Assembly: GCF_025210595.1 (NCBI RefSeq)
Contig: NZ_JAOARH010000044.1
Coordinates: 1 to 64,000 of the forward strand
Source of the DNA: Winogradskyella sp.
Lineage (GTDB): Bacteria > Bacteroidota > Bacteroidia > Flavobacteriales > Flavobacteriaceae
Direction: 5' to 3'
DNA length: 64,000 nt
Shown in pieces: positions 17,858-27,790 of this stretch. The notes beneath the pieces were generated by a model. The model was not told the origin of the DNA. It saw nothing but the letters and a program-made list of their open reading frames with translations, and made no database searches. The position numbers were made by a program, and so were the translations under genes. The stretch's first letter is position 1, and each line of letters begins with the position of its first letter.

Positions 17858-19753
17858 TTATTTTTTTGAATCTAAGACTTCATATGTTGAGTTATTAGAT
17901 ATGTATTCTGGTATTAAAGCTTTAATCGAAGATACAATTTCTAATGGTTGTGTTAGTGAATTTATACTTGTTAAAGTATTAATTTGCTTTTCTACAACAT
18001 TAATATCAACATATCTAGATTTAGCAATCATTATTTTTTCGTGGTAAGTCTTTTTGGTGTTTTCTCCATCAGCTAATAATTCTTCATAAATCTTTTCACC
18101 AGGTCTTAAGCCAGTAATTTTAATATCTATATCTTCAGGATAACGTAAACCAGATAAGATAATCATGTTTTTTGCCAAGTTGAAAATCTTTATTGGTTCT
18201 CCCATATCAAACACAAATATTTCGCCTCCATTACCCATTGCTGCAGCTTCTAGTACAAGTTGACAAGCTTCTGGAATGGTCATAAAATAACGGGTTATGT
18301 CTTTGTGAGTTACAGTTAATGGACCTCCTTTTTCTATTTGTCTTTTAAATAAAGGAATAACTGATCCGTTAGAGCCTAAAACATTTCCAAATCTTGTGGT
18401 TATAAATTTAGTATGTCCTTTTCCTTTTAAGCAAGAAACATATAACTCTGCAATGCGCTTAGTTGCACCCATAACATTTGTAGGGTTAACAGCTTTGTCA
18501 GTAGATATTAAAACAAACTTATCAATACTATGTTTTATGGCTATATCTACAACATTTTTTGTGCCACCAATATTTACACTAACGGCTTCAAAAGGATTGT
18601 TTTCCATTAAAGGGACATGCTTGTATGCCGCTGCGTGGAAAACAATTTTGGGTTTATGTTGGTTAAAAATTTGGTCAATTCTTGTTCTGTTTCTTACGTC
18701 AGCAACTATAGCATTTATTTTAGTAAGGCCTTTTTGTCTAAATTCTTGCTGAATATCATATAGAGCAGACTCAGCATTATCAACTAATATTAGTTTTTTG
18801 TAATTGTAAAGACTTACTTTTCTACAAATTTCACTACCAATAGATCCTGCAGCTCCTGTAATTAAGATAACCTTGTTGTCATACTGCTCTTCTAAGTCTG
18901 GATTTTTAATTGTTATAGGTTCTCTTCCTAATAAATCTTCAATTTTAACCTCTTTAATTTGCCCAACGCTTAGGTCGCCATCAATCCAACTTTGTACAGG
19001 AGGTACTATTTTTACTTTTAACCCAAGATTAAATAAGCTTCCTGTTATTTGAAGTAATCTTGAAGGGTCAATATTTTGAATAGAAATGATGACATCTTCT
19101 ACATAGTGCTTTTTTATAAATTCATCATTTATTTCAGAAAGGCTATAAACTTTAATTAAGTTTATTTTTTTTCCTATTTTTCTTTCGTCATCGTCTATGA
19201 AGCCAACTACTTCAAAGCCATTTTTAGTATCATTCTTTATGGCGTCATAAGTTAACATGCCAGAATTACCAGCACCAAAAATTAGAACATTGGCAGTTTT
19301 ATTAACATCTTGGGTAATCTGGTTGTAGAGCGATTTAATAAATAATTTTGCACCAATTAAAAAGAGTATATTAAGTAAAAGGTGAATATAAATTATTGAA
19401 CCAGAGATGTTAAAAATACTATCGTTGTCAAATAATTTTCTGCTTAAAAAAGTACAGCAAATCAATATGGTTGCAAGAATATTGGCGCCTATGATTACAT
19501 TTACAATATCTTTAAAACCTGTAAACCTGACTACACCTTTGTATGTTCCAACCGCAATTAAGCTAATTGCTGCAACAATCATTACATAAGGAACTTGTCT
19601 AAGAAGGATTATAAAATCAAACTCTAGCTGAAAATTGAACCTAATTAGATAAGCTAAGAAAAACGCTGAGGCTACAACGAATATATCGAATAATAGTACC
19701 AGCCATTTTGAAGCATAACGTTGCGATATTTTATCTAAAAACTTATCTAACAT
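17858..19753 (-). CDS. UDP-N-acetylhexosamine 4,6-dehydratase, WbpM/PglF/CapD type
   Basis: This 631-residue membrane-bound SDR enzyme has four N-terminal helices (about 15-145). A first Rossmann-like domain follows (VLIFGAGNSGMLTYDAI, near 155), then the catalytic Rossmann domain (ILITGAAGSIGSEI, near 295). The active-site segment LISTDKAVNPTNVMGATKR has Met where ordinary SDR enzymes have Tyr (MGATK), the hallmark of the WbpM/PglF/FlaA1 group. It should convert UDP-GlcNAc to the 4-keto-6-deoxy sugar. Its start overlaps the end of the aminotransferase gene by seven bases, as expected if the aminotransferase uses its product. Confidence 0.93.
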   Translation of the reverse strand: MLDKFLDKISQRYASKWLVLLFDIFVVASAFFLAYLIRFNFQLEFDFIILLRQVPYVMIVAAISLIAVGTYKGVVRFTGFKDIVNVIIGANILATILICCTFLSRKLFDNDSIFNISGSIIYIHLLLNILFLIGAKLFIKSLYNQITQDVNKTANVLIFGAGNSGMLTYDAIKNDTKNGFEVVGFIDDDERKIGKKINLIKVYSLSEINDEFIKKHYVEDVIISIQNIDPSRLLQITGSLFNLGLKVKIVPPVQSWIDGDLSVGQIKEVKIEDLLGREPITIKNPDLEEQYDNKVILITGAAGSIGSEICRKVSLYNYKKLILVDNAESALYDIQQEFRQKGLTKINAIVADVRNRTRIDQIFNQHKPKIVFHAAAYKHVPLMENNPFEAVSVNIGGTKNVVDIAIKHSIDKFVLISTDKAVNPTNVMGATKRIAELYVSCLKGKGHTKFITTRFGNVLGSNGSVIPLFKRQIEKGGPLTVTHKDITRYFMTIPEACQLVLEAAAMGNGGEIFVFDMGEPIKIFNLAKNMIILSGLRYPEDIDIKITGLRPGEKIYEELLADGENTKKTYHEKIMIAKSRYVDINVVEKQINTLTSINSLTQPLEIVSSIKALIPEYISNNSTYEVLDSKK

Positions 19754-20874
19754 ACTGCAAAATACATATTTATAGCTGAAATTACTCTATCTAATTCCTC
19801 ATTACTTAAATTTGATCCACTTGGTAAGCATAAACCTCTCTCAAAAAGTTCTGCTGAAACACCATTTAAATAGCTTGGTGCATCTTTAAAAATAGGTTGT
19901 TGGTGCATAGGTTTCCATAAAGGCCTAGACTCAATGTTTTCTTTTTCTAAAGCTAATCTTAATCCTTCTCTAGTTTCTTTGGAATCTAAAAGAATACAAG
20001 ATAACCAACGGTTAGAAAAATGACCTTCAGGCTCTGGTAAAAATGTTATTTGTTCAAAGTTTTTAAAGGTGTTGAAATATAAATCGTGATTAGAGCGACG
20101 GTTTTTTACATGGCTGTCTAGTATCGTCATTTGTCCTCTACCTATACCAGCAACAATGTTAGACATTCTATAGTTATAACCAATATGAGTATGTTCGTAA
20201 TGCGGTGCAGCGTCTCTAGCTTGAGTTGATAAGAACACGGCTTTTTGCTTTTGCTCAGGTGTTCTAGTTACCAAAGCACCACCACCAGAAGTGGTGATTA
20301 TTTTATTACCATTAAAAGATAAAATAGATAAATCACCAAAAGTACCGCAATTTTGCCCTTTATAATGACTTCCTAAAGATTCGGCACTATCTTCAACAAC
20401 AGGAATGCCATATCTCTTGGCAATAGAGTGAATTTCATCTGCTTTATAAGGCATTCCGTATAAGTGTACAGGAATGATTGCTTTAGGTTTTTTGCCTTTA
20501 GAGATCCTATCTTTTATTGCAATCTCTAATTGTTCTGGACACATGTTCCAGGTTTCTTTTTCACTATCAATAAAAATAGGAGTTGCTCCTTGATAAACTA
20601 TTGGATTAGCTGAGGCTGAAAATGTTTTGCTTTGGCAAATTACTTCGTCTCCATAACCAACACCTAATAGTATAAGGCTTAAATGCAATGCAGAAGTACC
20701 AGATGCTAATGCAGCAACATGTATATCTTCATTAAGGTAAGATTGCAAATCATTTTCAAAACCATTAACATTAGGTCCTAGTGGTGCGACCCAATTGGTG
20801 TCAAAAGCTTCTTTTATGTAAGTTTGTTCGGCACCACTCATGTGTGGTGACGATAACCATATTTTAGGTTTCAT
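19747..20874 (-). CDS. DegT/DnrJ/EryC1 family sugar aminotransferase (PglE-like)
   Basis: This 375-residue PLP enzyme aminates 4-keto sugars. Features are ALASGTSALHLSLILLGVG, EDSAESLGSHYKGQNCGTFG and the PLP-lysine segment SFNGNKIITTSGGGALV. The end of the protein follows the family pattern (LPSGSNLSNEELDRVI). The ATG at 20874 is preferred over a TTG two codons earlier. It is translationally coupled to the dehydratase gene, consistent with a UDP-4-amino-4,6-dideoxy-GlcNAc (bacillosamine-type) pathway. The usual third enzyme, a PglD-type N-acetyltransferase, is absent next to it; the 224-base gap upstream contains no gene. Confidence 0.92.
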   Translation of the reverse strand: MKPKIWLSSPHMSGAEQTYIKEAFDTNWVAPLGPNVNGFENDLQSYLNEDIHVAALASGTSALHLSLILLGVGYGDEVICQSKTFSASANPIVYQGATPIFIDSEKETWNMCPEQLEIAIKDRISKGKKPKAIIPVHLYGMPYKADEIHSIAKRYGIPVVEDSAESLGSHYKGQNCGTFGDLSILSFNGNKIITTSGGGALVTRTPEQKQKAVFLSTQARDAAPHYEHTHIGYNYRMSNIVAGIGRGQMTILDSHVKNRRSNHDLYFNTFKNFEQITFLPEPEGHFSNRWLSCILLDSKETREGLRLALEKENIESRPLWKPMHQQPIFKDAPSYLNGVSAELFERGLCLPSGSNLSNEELDRVISAINMYFAVC

Positions 20875-21098
20875 AAGCAAAAATTGTTAAGTAATTGATT
20901 TACTATATCAATTTCATGTCTTAGAGGGATTTGGGACACGATTTAAAAATCGGTTTAAATATGCATTAATATTATAACTTATCCCAAATAAAGACGATAA
21001 AAAGCAAATATTTACGTTGTTAAATTAATAGCTGCAAAGGTTTATAAACTAAAGAATTATAGTTGATTTAACTAAAAACTTTTGTTATAAAAAGAGTG

Positions 21099-21710
21099 TT
21101 ACTTTTTTTCAGTACCCATAAATTCTGGCATAGGCTGGTTAGAAGATGCGTTAATATCTTTTTTAGCAACAACGTTTTGAATAGTTTTAAAAAATATTTT
21201 GAAGTCTAGCATGAAGGATTGATTATCTACATAATAAGTGTCAAGCTTAAACTTTTCTTCCCAACTTATAGCGTTTCTGCCATTGACTTGTGCCCATCCT
21301 GTAATTCCAGGAGTAACATTATGTCGTCTAAATTGTTCTTTAGTATAACGTGGCAGATATTTTGGAAGTAGAGGACGAGGGCCAATTAGACTCATGTCCC
21401 CTTTTAGCATATTAAAGAGTTGAGGAATTTCATCTAATGAATAACGTCTGCATATATCTCCAACTTTGGTTATTCTAACATGATCTGGTAATAGGTTGCC
21501 TTCGGCATCCTTTTTATCGTTCATGGTTTTAAGTTTAATAATTGTAAAAACTTTCCCATTCTTTCCTGTTCTAGTTTGATAGAAAAATGGTTTTCCATTG
21601 TTAGCTATGGCTAATAAAACAATAATGGTGATGATAATTGGAGATAAGATTAATAGCCCAACTAAAGCGATTGCAAAGTCAATTAATCTTTTAAAAAATA
21701 ACTTATACAT
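21099..21710 (-). CDS. Initiating sugar-phosphate transferase (PglC/WcaJ-type)
   Basis: This 203-residue protein transfers the first sugar phosphate to undecaprenyl phosphate to start a repeat unit. It has a single N-terminal re-entrant or membrane helix (about 13-35), then FYQTRTGKNGKVFTIIKLKTM and the signature RYSLDEIPQLFNMLKGDMSLIGPRP. The short form without the extra N-terminal helices matches PglC-type enzymes. With the neighbouring dehydratase and aminotransferase it suggests that the first sugar is bacillosamine-like. The start is the first ATG, in keeping with family N-termini. Confidence 0.94.
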   Translation of the reverse strand: MYKLFFKRLIDFAIALVGLLILSPIIITIIVLLAIANNGKPFFYQTRTGKNGKVFTIIKLKTMNDKKDAEGNLLPDHVRITKVGDICRRYSLDEIPQLFNMLKGDMSLIGPRPLLPKYLPRYTKEQFRRHNVTPGITGWAQVNGRNAISWEEKFKLDTYYVDNQSFMLDFKIFFKTIQNVVAKKDINASSNQPMPEFMGTEKK

Positions 21711-21779
21711 AATTGGTTGTTTTTTTGAATGTTAATTGATGTTTTTTAACTTAAAAAATTAAAAATATTCTATGATAAT

Positions 21780-22928
21780 TCACAGAAGTGATTTATTGAT
21801 GAGTTCTATTAAATCGTTATTAATAATATTCACGTCAAAACGCTCTTCAGCATATTTTCTACTATTAATCCCCATTTCCTTAATTTTATTAGGATTTGTA
21901 ATAAAAAACTCCATGGCATCTATCAATGCTTCTAAATTTTGAGGCTCAATTAGTCTTCCATTAATGCCGTCTTTTACGGATTCTCTACAGCCTACAGAGT
22001 CTGTAGTTAAAATAGGGTTTCCACAAGCAAGGGCTTCTAAAGTGGTTCTTGGTATGCCTTCTCTGTAATAACTAGGTAGTACAAAGATATCTCTTTGGTG
22101 AAGATGTTTGTCTACATCCATTTGCCTGCCATGAAAAATAATGACTTTTTTCTCATGTAAGTCGTGTAATTCATCTTCACTAATAGCACTTGGTGAAGTT
22201 TCTAAAGCACCAATTACATGAAACTCGGCATTAGGATACTTTGGTTTTAATGCTCTAGCAGCATCCATGTATAGTGCTATTCCTTTTTCTTTTATTAATC
22301 TGGCAATAAGTAAAAAGCTAACTTTATCTACTGGATTTTTTTCTTTAAATGTAAATTCATTTAAGTTTACTCCAGATCCACTAACAAAAGCTACAGGTTG
22401 TTTTTTAGAAATTACTTTTCTGTCTAAAAAGAGTTGATGATCGTCTTTATTTTGAAATACAATAAACTTATTCTTTCTAATAGATAGTTTATATAACGTC
22501 TCGTTAAACCTTTGTAAAATACGTGCTTTGCGAGTAAGACCTGTAAAAGCAAACCCTAGACCTGTAATTAATGATATTACAGGTGTTTTATTCATGTTAG
22601 CGGCTATAGATCCATATATAACTGGTTTTACAGTATATGGGAAAACTAAATCTATTTTGTTTTCCTTCATTATGGATTTTAGTTCTAAAATAGATTTAAA
22701 ATCTTTAAATGGATTTAAGCCAGTACGTTGAAGATTGAATTCAATAGGATGGGCTCCGCGTTCTTTTATGAGTTGTAAATCTTCTTCGGTATAACTTGGT
22801 GATGCTGTAAAAACTTCAAAATCATTGGCAACTAAACTTTTAATAAAATCGCCTCTAAATCGAATTAATGAACCTGCGAAAGATGCTATAATAAGTATTC
22901 TTTTTTTTTCCATTGTTTTAGTTTTCAT
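21780..22928 (-). CDS. GT4 family glycosyltransferase, PglA-like
   Basis: This 382-residue GT-B glycosyltransferase has an N-terminal RILIIASFAGSLIRFRGDFI and a donor-binding C-terminal domain with YREGIPRTTLEALACGNPILTTDSVGCRE, which contains the E-x7-E-like motif of GT4. The overall sequence style resembles PglA-type enzymes, which add the second sugar to undecaprenyl-linked bacillosamine. That is an inference consistent with the PglC-, PglE- and PglF-like genes nearby. The start at 22928 overlaps the asnB stop by 11 bases; an ATG 15 bases later is also possible. Confidence 0.88.
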   Translation of the reverse strand: MKTKTMEKKRILIIASFAGSLIRFRGDFIKSLVANDFEVFTASPSYTEEDLQLIKERGAHPIEFNLQRTGLNPFKDFKSILELKSIMKENKIDLVFPYTVKPVIYGSIAANMNKTPVISLITGLGFAFTGLTRKARILQRFNETLYKLSIRKNKFIVFQNKDDHQLFLDRKVISKKQPVAFVSGSGVNLNEFTFKEKNPVDKVSFLLIARLIKEKGIALYMDAARALKPKYPNAEFHVIGALETSPSAISEDELHDLHEKKVIIFHGRQMDVDKHLHQRDIFVLPSYYREGIPRTTLEALACGNPILTTDSVGCRESVKDGINGRLIEPQNLEALIDAMEFFITNPNKIKEMGINSRKYAEERFDVNIINNDLIELINKSLL

Positions 22929-24822
22929 TTAGAAAATTAAATTTATACCATTTTTGAAAACAGTAGTAAGACCAAACTCTAAACGTACTGTCTTTTTTAC
23001 TATCTAAGTGATCTTGCACTAGTTTTGTAATAACATCAACTTTAAAAATGCCTTGTTTTTTAAGCATTTCTGGTTCTATATAGCTTTCTAATTCTTTTCT
23101 AAGACTTTGTCTTAACCAATCACCTGTTGGTGAGCCAAACCCACTTTTACCTTTTTCTAGAAAATCTTGAGGGAATTGATCTCTAAAGGCTTCTTTTAAA
23201 ATATATTTTTTGTTCCAGCCTTTCATTAAATAGCTTTCTGGCAAAGTATTGGTGAATTCCCAAATAGACTTATTCAAAAATGGTGCTCTACATTCTAAAG
23301 ACGTTAACATACTTGTTCTGTCTACTTTAGCAAGCATACCGCCTTCAAGGCTTAAAATTTTATCTACCAATCTAAAATCGGTTAGACTTTCAATTTTTTG
23401 TTTGCCTAATACTTCTTTATATTCTTTAAATAAATCACTGTCATAATAATCGTCTTGCATTATTTCTGATAGAAGTTTGCTAGTATTTGCTAAAGAAATA
23501 ATGTCCCAATAAAAATCGCCTTCATAATTAATAGCATTCAATAACTTATTAATTTGAAATCGTTTTCCACGCGTATCATCTTTATTAATCAAGTATTTAT
23601 TACTCAGTTTGGCAATGGTTTTATGCAATGCTTTTGGTACAACACTTGTGTACCTTTTATTCATTTTACCTATGTAATATTTGTTGTAACCACCAAAAAC
23701 TTCATCACCACCATCGCCAGTTAAAGCTACTGTAACATGTTCTCTGGTTTTTTCGGAAAGTAGGTGCGTAGGCAAGGCTGCAGTATCTGAAAATGGCTCA
23801 TCAAAATTTACTAATATTTCATGAATATTATGTTTAAGATCATTTTCATCTATAATAAATTCATGATGATTACTATCTAACATTTTCGCAACCACACGAG
23901 ATTTATCGGTTTCATCATAAGATGCTTTCTTAAATCCGATAGAAAAGGTATCAATCTTTTTACCTGTAGCTTGAGATAAACAAAGCGACACAATAGATGA
24001 ATCTACACCTCCAGATAAAAATGTTCCTAAACCTACATCTGCAATAGACCTGCTATCTACACTGTTATAAACTAATTCTTTGGTTTTTGCTTTGGCATCT
24101 TCAAAAGAAATATTTGCTGTTTTTGGAGCAGGCTCGTGGTTGATTTTGTGTATGTTATATTGAAACGTATTAAAATCGTATTCTAAATAGTGATTGGCTT
24201 CTAGTTTATGTATGCCATCATATATAGTATATGGTGCAGGTATATATGTTAATCTAAAGTATAGATTTAAACCTTTCTTTGAAATATTTGGTTTGTAATC
24301 TATGGTCTTTATAATAGACTTTAATTCTGAAGCCCATAAAAATTGATTATTATTTTGTGTATAATACAGTGGTTTTTCACCAAAGAAATCTCTAGCTATA
24401 AATAGTTTATTTATTTTTTTATCATAAATACTGAAGCCGTACATACCATCTAACCACTGAAATGATTCAACACCATACTTTTCGTAAGCTTTTAAAATGA
24501 CTTCAGTATCACTAGATGTGTTAAATGTTACTCCTTCAGATTCTAATCTAGATTTGATAGATCTGTAATTGTAGATTTCACCATTAAAAACGATAACAAT
24601 TTGCTTATCATCTGTAAATATGGGTTGCTTACCTGAAGATAAATCAATGATAGACAAACGACGCATAGCCATGCCTACCGTACAATTGTTGTTTTGTTCT
24701 GAAAAAACGCCATCTTCATCTGGTCCTCTATGTAGAATGAGATTATTCATAGCGTTAAGCACTGAGGACATTCTGTCTTCGCTTATTTTGGTTTTATTTA
24801 TAAGTCCGTTAATTCCGCACAT
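22918..24822 (-). CDS. asnB: Glutamine-hydrolysing asparagine synthetase (AsnB-type)
   Basis: This 634-residue amidotransferase begins MCGINGLIN, so Cys2 is the class II glutaminase nucleophile. The glutaminase motifs NHRGPDEDG-like (LHRGPDEDG) and FNGEIYNY follow. The synthetase domain has the PPi-loop FLSGGVDSS near residue 260 and LTGDGGDEVFGGYNKYY. In polysaccharide loci such enzymes may amidate uronic acids or other sugar acids rather than make free asparagine. The uronic acid genes later in the locus make that plausible but unproven. Confidence 0.92.
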   Translation of the reverse strand: MCGINGLINKTKISEDRMSSVLNAMNNLILHRGPDEDGVFSEQNNNCTVGMAMRRLSIIDLSSGKQPIFTDDKQIVIVFNGEIYNYRSIKSRLESEGVTFNTSSDTEVILKAYEKYGVESFQWLDGMYGFSIYDKKINKLFIARDFFGEKPLYYTQNNNQFLWASELKSIIKTIDYKPNISKKGLNLYFRLTYIPAPYTIYDGIHKLEANHYLEYDFNTFQYNIHKINHEPAPKTANISFEDAKAKTKELVYNSVDSRSIADVGLGTFLSGGVDSSIVSLCLSQATGKKIDTFSIGFKKASYDETDKSRVVAKMLDSNHHEFIIDENDLKHNIHEILVNFDEPFSDTAALPTHLLSEKTREHVTVALTGDGGDEVFGGYNKYYIGKMNKRYTSVVPKALHKTIAKLSNKYLINKDDTRGKRFQINKLLNAINYEGDFYWDIISLANTSKLLSEIMQDDYYDSDLFKEYKEVLGKQKIESLTDFRLVDKILSLEGGMLAKVDRTSMLTSLECRAPFLNKSIWEFTNTLPESYLMKGWNKKYILKEAFRDQFPQDFLEKGKSGFGSPTGDWLRQSLRKELESYIEPEMLKKQGIFKVDVITKLVQDHLDSKKDSTFRVWSYYCFQKWYKFNFLNEN

Positions 24823-24828
24823 ATACTT

Positions 24829-25980
24829 TTAGCTTTTAATAAATTGGTTGAATTGGCTGTAGATAGATTTTAATTCATAAGCCTTTGCTCGTTCTAAACT
24901 TAAACGACTAAAGCGTTCTCTTTCTGTTGGGTTGGTATGATAATAGTCCAAAGCTTTGCTTAAACCTATATGATCATCATTGTTTACAAGTAAGCCATAT
25001 TTACCAATAAAAAACTCACCATTTTTTATATTAATTGGTTGATTTTCGTTCAATAATTCTAACGGACCAGATAAACAATTAGTAGATACACATGGTAACC
25101 CTATTGCCATGGCTTCTATTAATGCATTTGGAAAACCTTCTGTGAATGAGGATAATACAAAACATTCATTATTTATAAGGTATTCGTTTACTTTCTTTAC
25201 TTTGCCCTTTAAAGATATCTGATCTTCTAGCTTAAATTTAGTAATTTCCTCAGTTATATATGTTCTTAAATCTCCATCTCCAAGAATAGAAAAATCATAT
25301 TTTAACTTAGATTCTTTAATGGCTCTAACAACCATTATTTGGTTTTTTCTCTTATTGATAGTGCCAGCAGTAATGAGTTTTAATTTTTTCGTTTCAGTAC
25401 TTAATAGTTCTGAGTTTATGGTTTTATTAGGTAATTCTATTGGATTGTAAATAACTTCCATCGGAATTTTAATGCCAAAATTATCTTTTAGATCATTGTT
25501 TATGTAAACAGAGTTAGAAAATAACTTATAACATTTATTATAGAAAATAGGGTAGAAGATTTTGGAAATATAAAAAGATAATTTACTGGTAACATTATCT
25601 GATGGAAATCCTCTTTCGCTAATGATTGTTTTTACTTTTTTATTAAAGGTGGCAACGATACCATTTATTAAATTCGGAAATGCTAAAAATGAAATAGAAA
25701 TTTCTATATTATTCTTCTTTATAAAGCGATAGTATGTAAATATAAAGCGTATAGAATCGAAGATTTTTTTGTGAAAAGGTCTTTTAGGAGATTTGTTGCT
25801 CATAGCAAAAATCTCTACTCCTTCTGGAACAGGGAAATGTAAGACCTTATGAAATAAAACTAAAGTAACGTTATAGTCATTTCTAAGTTCTTTTAAAAGT
25901 AAACTTATTACTTTTTCTGCGCCACCACTTGCTAGTGAGATACTTAGGATTGCAATATTTTTTTTCTGATTTGGGGTCAT
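24829..25980 (-). CDS. GT4 family glycosyltransferase
   Basis: This 383-residue GT-B enzyme has the N-terminal SLASGGAEKVISLLLKEL motif common to GT4 transferases of exopolysaccharide loci. In the C-terminal half, AGTINKRKNQ is the start of the donor domain and FTEGFPNALIEAMAIGLPCVSTNCLSGP the nucleotide-sugar site with its E-x7-E. It lies six bases upstream of asnB on the same strand. Donor and acceptor cannot be read from sequence. Confidence 0.9.
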   Translation of the reverse strand: MTPNQKKNIAILSISLASGGAEKVISLLLKELRNDYNVTLVLFHKVLHFPVPEGVEIFAMSNKSPKRPFHKKIFDSIRFIFTYYRFIKKNNIEISISFLAFPNLINGIVATFNKKVKTIISERGFPSDNVTSKLSFYISKIFYPIFYNKCYKLFSNSVYINNDLKDNFGIKIPMEVIYNPIELPNKTINSELLSTETKKLKLITAGTINKRKNQIMVVRAIKESKLKYDFSILGDGDLRTYITEEITKFKLEDQISLKGKVKKVNEYLINNECFVLSSFTEGFPNALIEAMAIGLPCVSTNCLSGPLELLNENQPINIKNGEFFIGKYGLLVNNDDHIGLSKALDYYHTNPTERERFSRLSLERAKAYELKSIYSQFNQFIKS

Positions 25981-26075
25981 AAAATAAATATCTTATGGAT
26001 TGATATTATACATATTAGTGCCAAACATAGCAACAATTAAACGACTACACTTATTTTATCGATAATTGTAGGTTT

Positions 26076-27170
26076 TTAATGTTTAAAGGATAAGGAATTA
26101 TTTTTTAGTACTCCTATAAAAAGATCTTCGTATTCTTTTAAAATCTTATCGCTATTGAATTTTTTGTAAACAGACTCCCTAACAATTTTAGGATCCCAAA
26201 CTTTTTCCTCATTCAACTTTTCTAAAAATTCCTGTTCATTTTCCACGATATAACCATTAACACCATTTGTTATAATTTCTTTGGTTCCGCCAGGAGCATT
26301 AAAAGCTATTACTGGTGTGCCGACAACGCAGCTTTCTAAAACTGCATTAGGAAAACCTTCAACATATGAGCCTTGAAGGAAAATATCGTTTTCTGAAAAA
26401 TGTTTGTTTAACTCGTTTGAAAACTCAATGTGAATGATTTTTTTTTCTATTTCTAGTTCTTTAGCTTTATTAAAGATTTGTTCTTTCAAATTACCATTAC
26501 CAATGATAGTATAAATAAAAGGTGTTTTTAGTTTTGAAAGTATTTCCAAAATACGTTCATATCCTTTGACTTCTGTCAATCTCCCTACTGTAATAAATCT
26601 TTTCTGACCTATCCTTTGTCTATTTTTTTTTATTATAGGTAAGCTAGAAATAGGGTTATTAATAACAAATGTTTTTTCCTTTGGGACATTATAGTTTTTT
26701 ATCATATCCTCTGCCATATCCTGGGATTGACAAATAAGCTTGTCTAAATTTTTGAAACCATCAGGTAAAAAATATGCAGGAGACCATTTTCTAGGTTTTT
26801 TTTCATTTTTGCGTTTGCTTAAAACTGTAGATTCTCTTCCAATAAATTTTGTTTTTCTAAACAGTGGTGAAATTATTGACATGGCTGTGTTAACATGAGA
26901 TATGGAGCTAACCACAATGTCGGGTTTTAAGCGTGAAATTGTTGTAATTATAAAGGGTATAGCGGTAAGGATTCTAGACTTTTTTAAGTAAATGGTATTT
27001 GTTTTACTTACATCATAAGCATTATCCTTATTAAAGCCTGCTATTACGAGCACAGGATCAAATATATCTCTATCTATATTATTTGCAACAAATGAAATTA
27101 CACGTTCTGCACCACCTGGCACTAATGAAGGCAAAACGAATAGAATTTTTGTTTTTTGATTGGGTTTCAT
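26076..27170 (-). CDS. GT4 family glycosyltransferase
   Basis: This is a 364-residue GT-B enzyme. The N-terminus has LPSLVPGGAERVISFVANNI, and the donor domain has FITVGRLTEVKGYERILEIL and YVEGFPNAVLESCVVGTPVIAFNAPGG. It is separated from the next glycosyltransferase gene by 95 bases and follows the hexapeptide acetyltransferase gene by 31. It probably adds one residue of the repeat unit; the linkage is unknown. Confidence 0.9.
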   Translation of the reverse strand: MKPNQKTKILFVLPSLVPGGAERVISFVANNIDRDIFDPVLVIAGFNKDNAYDVSKTNTIYLKKSRILTAIPFIITTISRLKPDIVVSSISHVNTAMSIISPLFRKTKFIGRESTVLSKRKNEKKPRKWSPAYFLPDGFKNLDKLICQSQDMAEDMIKNYNVPKEKTFVINNPISSLPIIKKNRQRIGQKRFITVGRLTEVKGYERILEILSKLKTPFIYTIIGNGNLKEQIFNKAKELEIEKKIIHIEFSNELNKHFSENDIFLQGSYVEGFPNAVLESCVVGTPVIAFNAPGGTKEIITNGVNGYIVENEQEFLEKLNEEKVWDPKIVRESVYKKFNSDKILKEYEDLFIGVLKNNSLSFKH

Positions 27171-27201
27171 TTTTGGCTTGGATTTAGAAGGATTTAAAAA
27201 A

Positions 27202-27786
27202 CTACTGAATGTGTTTTATGATTTTTCGTATGTCAATAGCTTTTATCTTTTTTGCAGGATTTCCGGCAATCATAATGCCTTCTTCTTCGAAAGATTTGTG
27301 AACAACTGCATTAGCACCTATAGCACAATTATTTGCAATTTTTATGTTACCATAAATTTTTGCTCCTGGTGCTATATATATATTGTTACCTAACTGTGGA
27401 GCTTCTTTTTTACCTCCAGATGCACCAATGTTTACACCAGCATGTATACGACAATTGGCACCTATTGATGAAGCGGAATTAACAACAATAGTGCCGTAAT
27501 GTACAATTGAAAGTCCTGGTCCAAAGACATTAATAGGAATTGAAAAGCCAAGTTTTATAGATGTTTTTTTGAATCTGTATCTTAAATAATAACAATAGAT
27601 TTTGTGAATTCCTGTTTTTTTGCAATTTGTATAATACTCTAACTTTCTTAGTAATTTTTGAAACGTCCATATTGGATTTGGCGAGATAAAATTTATTAGC
27701 TTATTCTCAAGACTAGAGCATTTGATACCTAGAGCAACTTTATCTTTATTAAGATAGTTTTTATAATCAGATTTAGATTTAATCAT
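27202..27786 (-). CDS. Serine acetyltransferase-like hexapeptide O-acetyltransferase
   Basis: This is a 194-residue left-handed beta-helix acyltransferase. After an all-alpha N-terminal region come hexapeptide turns, seen in ASSIGANCRIHAGVNIG, LGNNIYIAPGAKIYG and ANNCAIGANAVV, ending with GIMIAGNPAKKIK. The fold and the HAGVNIG block match the CysE/SAT branch. In this setting it most likely acetylates a sugar of the repeat unit. It does not look like PglD, so I do not think it completes a bacillosamine pathway. It lies four bases after the SGNH gene at 27791-28723. Confidence 0.85.
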   Translation of the reverse strand: MIKSKSDYKNYLNKDKVALGIKCSSLENKLINFISPNPIWTFQKLLRKLEYYTNCKKTGIHKIYCYYLRYRFKKTSIKLGFSIPINVFGPGLSIVHYGTIVVNSASSIGANCRIHAGVNIGASGGKKEAPQLGNNIYIAPGAKIYGNIKIANNCAIGANAVVHKSFEEEGIMIAGNPAKKIKAIDIRKIIKHIQ

Positions 27787-27790
27787 TTTA

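Noticed and set aside
18396..18752. Plus-strand open frame of 118 codons inside the dehydratase gene
   Set aside because: It is fully antisense to a strongly conserved catalytic region of the WbpM/PglF-type enzyme and has no recognisable protein features.
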